Source: VAZQ01 sp036557665 (GTDB lineage Bacteria > Pseudomonadota > Alphaproteobacteria > Rhizobiales > Xanthobacteraceae). Taken from it: a stretch of 64,000 nucleotides of DNA. A model generated the notes under the pieces. The model did no database searches. It saw nothing but the letters and a program-made list of their open reading frames with translations, and had not been told where the DNA came from. Shown in pieces: positions 59,602-64,000 of the stretch. Within the stretch, counting starts at the first letter, position 1. Each line of letters starts with the position of its first letter. The DNA is taken from contig DATBHG010000064.1 of the NCBI GenBank assembly GCA_036557665.1, positions 62,001 to 126,000 on the forward strand. Reading direction: 5' to 3'. A program made the translations under genes and the position numbers.

Positions 59602-59938
59602 CCGCCCCGGCAATTCGCCCTGCACTGGTCGGCGGTTCGCCGAGCACTGCCCTTGATCTCCGCGCGAAGCTACGGCGCGGGTATTCCCGGAGTACTTGCT
59701 CGCGCCCACATCCGCCGCCAGTGGGCGGGCGCGCTCAGGAGCGCGAGTGCCAGGAGCGCAAGGCTCAGAGTCCAGCGCACACGCTGGCGCGCCCGCGTGC
59801 GCACTTCTGTCATCACGAGCTTCCCGCCGTTGCGCATTTCACCATAGGATCGCAGGCACGAGGAAAATCCGGATGGCCGGGCCAAGCCAAGCCAAAGCCC
59901 GGCCATGACAGATCAACGCGCCGCCGAGCCGGATCGCC
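59602..59938. other. Intergenic region with one weak small frame
   Basis: Between convergent genes (cold shock on plus, universal stress on minus). A minus-strand frame of 47 codons from 59813 to 59670 has one hydrophobic helix (WTLSLALLALALLSAPAHW) after a basic stretch. A membrane micro-protein is possible but poorly supported. No terminator with a T-run was seen. Confidence 0.3.
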
Positions 59939-60379
59939 TTACCTGACGACCAGCACCGGGCAAGGAGCGAGATGCACGATGCGGTCGGCACGGCTGCCGA
60001 TCATGCGATCGTAAAGCGCGGAGTGGCCGCTGGCGCCGACCACGAGCAGATCGGCTTTGAGATCGCGCGCCAGATCGACTATGTCGCGCACCGGGTGACC
60101 GGCGATCACGTGGGTTTTGAGTTTCACCTGAGAGGCCTCAGCCATCGCGCGGGCTCTGTTGAGGACTGAATGAAACCGGCGGGCGGCGACTCCCGTCTCC
60201 TCTCTGACGTCCCCGATGGTTTCGGGAAGGTAATCGATCTCTTCAACCGAGACCATGTGGAGCTCCGCGCCAGAATGCCTTGCGATCTTCAGCGCCAATG
60301 AGAGGGCCGTGAAAGCGTGCTCGGAACCGTCATTAGCGTGGAGGATCCTGCTGAACACTGGCTGCCCCTCCTCCCTCAT
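59939..60379 (-). CDS. Universal stress protein (UspA family)
   Basis: 146 residues. The fold begins FSRILHANDGSEHAFTALSL. The ATP-binding motif is perfect: VGASGHSALYDRMIGSRAD gives G-x2-G-x9-G-S, followed by CPVLVVR. So it belongs to the ATP-binding UspFG-like group, forming dimers. It lies next to a cation/proton antiporter that is also on the minus strand (46 bases upstream). That is a common pairing, in which the Usp may regulate the transporter (inference). Confidence 0.92.
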   Translation of the reverse strand: MREEGQPVFSRILHANDGSEHAFTALSLALKIARHSGAELHMVSVEEIDYLPETIGDVREETGVAARRFHSVLNRARAMAEASQVKLKTHVIAGHPVRDIVDLARDLKADLLVVGASGHSALYDRMIGSRADRIVHLAPCPVLVVR

Positions 60380-60424
60380 TTGCCTGGTCTGGATCAGCAG
60401 CCGACATTATCGCGTCCGCTCGCC

Positions 60425-61651
60425 TCACGCCTTCTCGGCAAGATTCTTGGCAAGAATTTTCGGCGCCGCTAGGCCGGAAACATCCGCTTGCTCGGTCTCC
60501 TCCCGGGGCAGGAGATGGTGCGGCAGGAAGAACGCATTTGCAATGAGCGTAGGAACAACGGCACTGGCGACAACACCCGCCACGACCACGGTATATTGCG
60601 CCTGATCAATGATTCCATGCGACAACCCGAACAGGGCCGAGATCGTGCCGAAGGTCAGCCCGGTGGACATCAGCAAGGTCGTATACATCGCCCGTTTTTG
60701 GGGTGACCCAAATACCTTGGTGACCGGGTAAACTCCGACGAATTTGGTCATCATCTTGCCGAGCAGGAGCACGAGGAATGCCAGTGGCGCCGCCACGAGC
60801 TCCGCGACGGAGACGAACGAGCCGGCACGAATGAAATAGAAAGGCGTGAGGAGACCGAGTGCAAGCGTGCGCAACCTTCGGATCAGCGCGTGATCCTTCC
60901 CTACCGTCCCCGCCAGCACCATCCCTACGATGTACGCAGGCAATACGGCCTCGCTGTCCGCCCAGCCCGCGAGCGCGCCCAGTGCAAACAAAAGAAGCAG
61001 CAGATATTTCGCCTCGAGCTCGGAAGCGCGATTGCCATAGCGTTTGAAAAGATGCGGGGTAACCCAGGGAAGGACGATGAACACGATAATGGCGACTGCG
61101 GCGAAGATGAAAGTGTGCAACGTGAATGGCGCGAAAATGAAACCGAGCGCCAGCACGGTTCCGAGATCGTTGATGAAGCACGCGGCGAGGACAATCTTGC
61201 CGTACTCGGTCTTGTTGAACCCGTATTCCAGCATCACGGCGTAAACCACGGCCACCGAGGTGGTCGACAAGGCGACGCCCGCCAGCCAGCTCTGTTGCGG
61301 TCCCCAGCCCAGGAGCCAATAGGCGACCGCCGCACATCCGAAGAACGGCGCAAAGAACCCGATCAGGCCGATGGCCGATGCCTCCTTCCAGTTGCGCCGG
61401 AAAACCGCGGGATCAAGCTCTGCGCCAGCCAGGAAGGTCAACAGGATGGCGCCGAGCCCAGCGAGGAACTTGACCCAGGGCTCGTTGGTGCCGAGAACAT
61501 CGGCACTGATCAAACCACCGAGAATAAATTGAGCGACGGTCCCGACGATGATCTCGGTCAGCGCCGTCGAAACACGGAACCAGATTGCCAACAGGGTGGC
61601 TACGAGTGCCAGCGCCAGCCATAGGGCTGCGAGTGCCCAAACCGCGGTCAT
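60425..61651 (-). CDS. Cation/proton antiporter (Na_H_Exchanger, CPA2-like)
   Basis: 408 residues from the ATG at 61651. The frame extends to 62128, but that part is Arg/Ser-rich and not membrane-like. About 12 membrane helices; key pieces are LGAILLTFLAGAELDPAVFR, GVALSTTSVAVVYAVMLEYG, AACFINDLGTVLALGFIF with the ion-site Asp (ND), and LMSTGLTFGTISALFGLSHG. There is no RCK/TrkA domain, so it resembles the membrane part of KefB-like or NapA-like antiporters. It exchanges Na+ or K+ for H+. The Usp gene follows by 46 bases and probably belongs to the same operon. Confidence 0.9.
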   Translation of the reverse strand: MTAVWALAALWLALALVATLLAIWFRVSTALTEIIVGTVAQFILGGLISADVLGTNEPWVKFLAGLGAILLTFLAGAELDPAVFRRNWKEASAIGLIGFFAPFFGCAAVAYWLLGWGPQQSWLAGVALSTTSVAVVYAVMLEYGFNKTEYGKIVLAACFINDLGTVLALGFIFAPFTLHTFIFAAVAIIVFIVLPWVTPHLFKRYGNRASELEAKYLLLLLFALGALAGWADSEAVLPAYIVGMVLAGTVGKDHALIRRLRTLALGLLTPFYFIRAGSFVSVAELVAAPLAFLVLLLGKMMTKFVGVYPVTKVFGSPQKRAMYTTLLMSTGLTFGTISALFGLSHGIIDQAQYTVVVAGVVASAVVPTLIANAFFLPHHLLPREETEQADVSGLAAPKILAKNLAEKA

Positions 61652-62306
61652 GATCGGCTCTGCGGATTTTGTGCTTGTGATTGAAAACCGAGTCGACGAG
61701 CTCGGTGACGCTGCATTCTTCGGCTGCGAGCCTCTTCGATTCCGCCCCCGCAGGGGGAGGATCAGCCCGCAACAAAAGCTGTCAACAGAGCGGCTTATGT
61801 TGGAATTACACGATGTCCTCCCGCTCGCCCTCATGGCGCGGCAGGAGTCATCAGCCAGCATGGCGGTTACAGGGGGACCCCATCCCCGATCGACGAATCG
61901 ATTGTAATCGAAAATCGAGAGATGGCAAGGTTCACCCGCAAGGCGGGTTTTTAGCTGCATTGCCCAGTTGCAGGTGTGACCGAGGCCTGACAGAGAAAGT
62001 CGTCGAGCTCGAGCGCATGCGCCTGCCGGCTGGCTCCGGCGATGTTGCATCGGCCCGAAAAACCCCTGCTGACGTGCTCCACAGCATGAGCCCTGGCCGC
62101 CTTCGCGGTGCCTGCTGCCGTGGCTCAAGGGAGGGGCTTCTGATGCGTCCGTCGTGATCTATCTCTCACATCGGCCGCGCGGATGGGCCAGTCGCGTGCT
62201 GCCGACCGCGTTCCCTCTTTTCGAAGTGTGCTATGGTCTCGGTTACAGGCAGGGGGAATGCGTTGGCGGCGCCGCACCGCCGGCCTGCCGACGACGAGGC
62301 GACCGG
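61652..62306. other. Intergenic region with an orphan terminator; possible small RNA
   Basis: No protein-like frame. A textbook intrinsic terminator at 61934-61952 points along the plus strand, but no plus-strand gene ends there: the left neighbour is a minus-strand antiporter. A plus-strand RNA starting between about 61652 and 61900 would explain it. The AT-richer stretch at 61895-61925 may be part of such an RNA. The right part is the leader of the next gene. Confidence 0.4.
61934..61952 (+). terminator. Intrinsic terminator without an upstream coding gene
   Basis: ACCCGC (61934-61939), loop AAG, GCGGGT (61943-61948), then T to 61952. The six-pair GC-rich stem followed by five T is a standard rho-independent terminator on the plus strand. 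See the region entry for the missing transcript. Confidence 0.7.
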
Positions 62307-63293
62307 ATGAAACGGCGCGAGCTCCTGATGCTAGTCGGCAGCGCCGCCACAGTGTGGCCGCGAGCCGTCCACGCAGAGCAAGCGACGCCGCCGGTGATCG
62401 GGCTTGTGAGCACCGGCTCGGCCGCAGGCTCCGCTCCTCGAGCAGCCGCATTCCGCAAAGGTCTGAGCGAGACCGGGTACGTCGAAGGCACGAGCGTGAC
62501 GATCGAATACCATTGGGTCGAGGGGCAACGCGATCGCCTGCCCGCGGTGATGGCCGAGCTGGTCCGCCGACAAGTAGCCGCGATCGCCACGCCCGGCAGC
62601 ATTGTTGCGACGCTCGCTGCCAAAGCTGCAACCGCGACTGTCCCGATCGTCTTCGGGTCACCTGAGGATCCTGTCCGACTGGGTCTTGTCGCCAGCCTGG
62701 GCCGGCCGGGCGGTAACGCAACCGGGGTCAATTCCTTCTCTCAGGAGGTAATAGGCAAGCGGCTGCGGCTGCTCCATGACCTGGTGCCGAAGGCGGCTCG
62801 GATCGCAGTGCTCATCAATCCATCCAATCCTACAAGCGCTGAAACCACCTTGCGCGAGGTGCGAAAAGCTGCCCCTGCCATGGGTCTGCAAATCCAAACC
62901 CTAAACGCCACCACAGCCGGCGAGATCGATGCGGCATTTGGCACGCTTGCCCGCGAGCGCGTCGATACCCTGTTCGTCGCACCCGACGCATTCTTCAACA
63001 GCCGTGGCGTACAGTTTGCTACCTTGACAGCGCGCGAACGGATTGCGGCAGCCTATTCGGACTGGGAAGTGGTGGCAGCCGGCGGTCTGATGAGCTACAG
63101 CAGCGACCTCGTGGACATGTCTCGTCAGGTGGGCGTTTATACCGGCAAGATTCTCAACGGGGCCAAACCCGCCGACTTGCCTGTGCTGCAGTCGACCAAA
63201 TTCGTGTTCGCCATCAATGTTCAAACGGCGAGAACACTCGGCATTGAGGTGCCGCCGGGGCTGCTCGCCATCGCTGACGAGGTGATCGAATAG
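62307..63293 (+). CDS. ABC_sub_bind-type substrate-binding protein (TrpX/YtpQ-like)
   Basis: 328 residues from the ATG at 62307. The N-terminus MKRRELLMLVGSAATVWPRA ends VHAEQ. It is a twin-arginine-like or Sec signal (RRELLML), very common in Hyphomicrobiales members of this family. The body has IGLVSTGSAAGSAPRAAAFR, PIVFGSPEDPVRLGLVASLG, RPGGNATGVNSFSQEVIGKR and SYSSDLVDMSRQVGVYTGKI. Such proteins are periplasmic receptors of amino-acid-type or unknown ABC systems. No permease or ATPase is adjacent. Confidence 0.9.
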   Translation: MKRRELLMLVGSAATVWPRAVHAEQATPPVIGLVSTGSAAGSAPRAAAFRKGLSETGYVEGTSVTIEYHWVEGQRDRLPAVMAELVRRQVAAIATPGSIVATLAAKAATATVPIVFGSPEDPVRLGLVASLGRPGGNATGVNSFSQEVIGKRLRLLHDLVPKAARIAVLINPSNPTSAETTLREVRKAAPAMGLQIQTLNATTAGEIDAAFGTLARERVDTLFVAPDAFFNSRGVQFATLTARERIAAAYSDWEVVAAGGLMSYSSDLVDMSRQVGVYTGKILNGAKPADLPVLQSTKFVFAINVQTARTLGIEVPPGLLAIADEVIE

Positions 63294-63359
63294 CCTCTGG
63301 TCTATGGACCCCGCCACCGAGCAGCACCCGGATCACGCGCATATCGAGGGCGGATTGCG

Positions 63360-63391
63360 CAAATCAAAACCGGCCGAGCCGATTTGATTTG
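63360..63391. terminator. Bidirectional hairpin terminator between convergent genes
   Basis: CAAATCAAAACCGGC (63360-63374), loop CGA, then GCCGATTTGATTTG (63378-63391): arms pair along about 14 bases with one bulge. AT-rich outer pairs give A-run and T-run flanks on both strands. It lies between the stop of the receptor gene (63293) and that of the hydroxylase gene (63392). Confidence 0.6.
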
Positions 63392-64000
63392 CTAACCCTC
63401 CCTGCTGCTGCAAATGAGCTTCACCAGCTCGTGCGGCGCAATCGGCGTCTGGGCGATGTGAACGCCGAACGGGGCGAGCGCATCCTCGATCGCCGCGATC
63501 ACCGCGGCTGCCGCCGGGATGGTGCTTACTTCGCCGGCGCCTTTGGCGCCGAGCGGGTTGAGCGGCGACGGCGTCTGTTTGTAGAGCGTCTCGATCGACG
63601 GCACCTCGGTGGCGCTGGGCAAGAGATAATCCGCAAACGTGGTGGTCACGGGCTGCGCGCTCTGGTCATAACCCATCCATTCCAACAACGCGTTTCCGAT
63701 GCCGTGGGCGATGGCACCGCGCATCTGGCCATCCACCAGCATCGGATTGATCAACGTGCCCGAATCCTGCAGCGCCACGTACCTGACCAGCTTCACGCCG
63801 CCGGTTTCCGCATCGACATCGACCTCCACGACCTGGCACGCATTGGCGTAGGCCAGCGCATCGGTCCGCCAATTCACGTTGGCCTCCAGACCGGGGGTGA
63901 CGTCGGGCGGGAAGCCATAGCCGGGGGCGCCCTTGAGAATGCGTGCGAGCTCGCCGAGCTTGACGCAGAGCTGCGGCGCACCAACGACGCGAACCTCGCC
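63392..64000 (-). CDS. Molybdenum hydroxylase large subunit (xanthine dehydrogenase/CO dehydrogenase family), C-terminal part cut by window edge
   Basis: The frame is open from the last base of the window to TAG at 63392, giving about 202 residues. VNWRTDALAYANACQVVEVD and VALQDSGTLINPMLVDGQMR then GAIAHGIGNALLEWM match the Ald_Xan_dh_C2 C-terminus. PLNPLGAKGAGEVSTIPAAA holds the catalytic Glu region (G-x-K-G-x-G-E). The enzyme would hydroxylate an aldehyde, purine, N-heterocycle or aromatic acid with Mo-pyranopterin. The GTG at 63877 in the frame is internal, not a start. The N-terminal half and partner subunits are outside. Confidence 0.85.
   Translation of the reverse strand, partial: GEVRVVGAPQLCVKLGELARILKGAPGYGFPPDVTPGLEANVNWRTDALAYANACQVVEVDVDAETGGVKLVRYVALQDSGTLINPMLVDGQMRGAIAHGIGNALLEWMGYDQSAQPVTTTFADYLLPSATEVPSIETLYKQTPSPLNPLGAKGAGEVSTIPAAAAVIAAIEDALAPFGVHIAQTPIAPHELVKLICSSREG

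Noticed and set aside
1..64000. Search for tRNA, rRNA, CRISPR arrays, insertion sequences and phage genes
   Set aside because: Nothing with the expected motifs (T-loop GGTTCGAATCC, spaced repeats, transposase DDE or terminal repeats) was seen by eye.

Overview
The window is GC-rich chromosomal DNA, about 62% by eye. It looks like an alphaproteobacterium of the Hyphomicrobiales (Bradyrhizobium/Xanthobacteraceae-like). The signs are promoters of the form GGAAC-N16-CGTT (general-stress sigma EcfG), a GAAC-N7-GAAC LexA-type box, several small proteins typical of that group, and many orphan solute-binding proteins. No rRNA, tRNA, CRISPR array, prophage or insertion sequence was seen. Both ends cut genes: a lytic transglycosylase tail on the left and a molybdenum hydroxylase tail on the right. 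Layout: 0.4-10 kb is a minus-strand set of small-molecule uptake and catabolism genes (methionine synthase-like protein, two tripartite-type (Bug) receptors, an ACMSD-like amidohydrolase, two other solute-binding proteins, a flavin monooxygenase) plus one plus-strand sulfite-oxidase-like enzyme. Gene debris lies between them: a Bug-receptor C-terminus at 4838-5001 and a monooxygenase C-terminus at 7605-7670. 10-13.4 kb holds a VapBC-type toxin-antitoxin pair and a complete NMT1/SsuABC-type ABC importer. 13.5-15.5 kb (plus) has an Ldh_2-type dehydrogenase, a Rid protein and a cupin. 15.6-23.6 kb (minus) is a compact fatty-acid beta-oxidation operon: thioesterase, FadE-like dehydrogenase, thiolase, FadJ-like bifunctional enzyme and acetyl-CoA hydrolase/transferase. 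A divergent enoyl-CoA hydratase-like gene sits at its head. 25-30 kb carries an HpaD-like extradiol dioxygenase, an acyl-CoA dehydrogenase, an amidase, a DUF2848 protein and a cupin. 30-38.5 kb is looser: a repeat-bearing protein behind a LexA-type box, two MFS transporters, an L,D-transpeptidase lipoprotein and several small proteins, one ending in a pure Arg/Trp tail. 38.6-48.4 kb (plus) runs: NodU-like carbamoyltransferase, isochorismatase-family hydrolase, a metallo-beta-lactamase protein fused to a degenerate receiver, a GT4 glycosyltransferase, trehalose synthase and alpha-glucosidase. The trehalose gene has an EcfG promoter. 48.7-57.8 kb holds a signal-less NMT1 protein, a secreted protein with an EcfG-like promoter, and a minus-strand operon. 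That operon joins a VOC extradiol dioxygenase, an OYE/dienoyl-CoA reductase-like enzyme, a fumarylacetoacetate-hydrolase-family protein and an ABC importer, so it looks like uptake plus meta-cleavage of an unknown aromatic. 57.2-64 kb contains DUF924, a secreted cupin, a basic CsbD-like protein with an EcfG promoter, a cold-shock protein, a universal stress protein, a cation/proton antiporter, an ABC_sub_bind lipid/amino-acid-type receptor, and the hydroxylase tail. Two themes tie the window together. One is scavenging and oxidation of organic and aromatic acids by many loosely linked receptor-enzyme cassettes, with visible turnover of those cassettes. The other is general stress response (trehalose, CsbD, universal stress protein, cold shock) under EcfG-type control.
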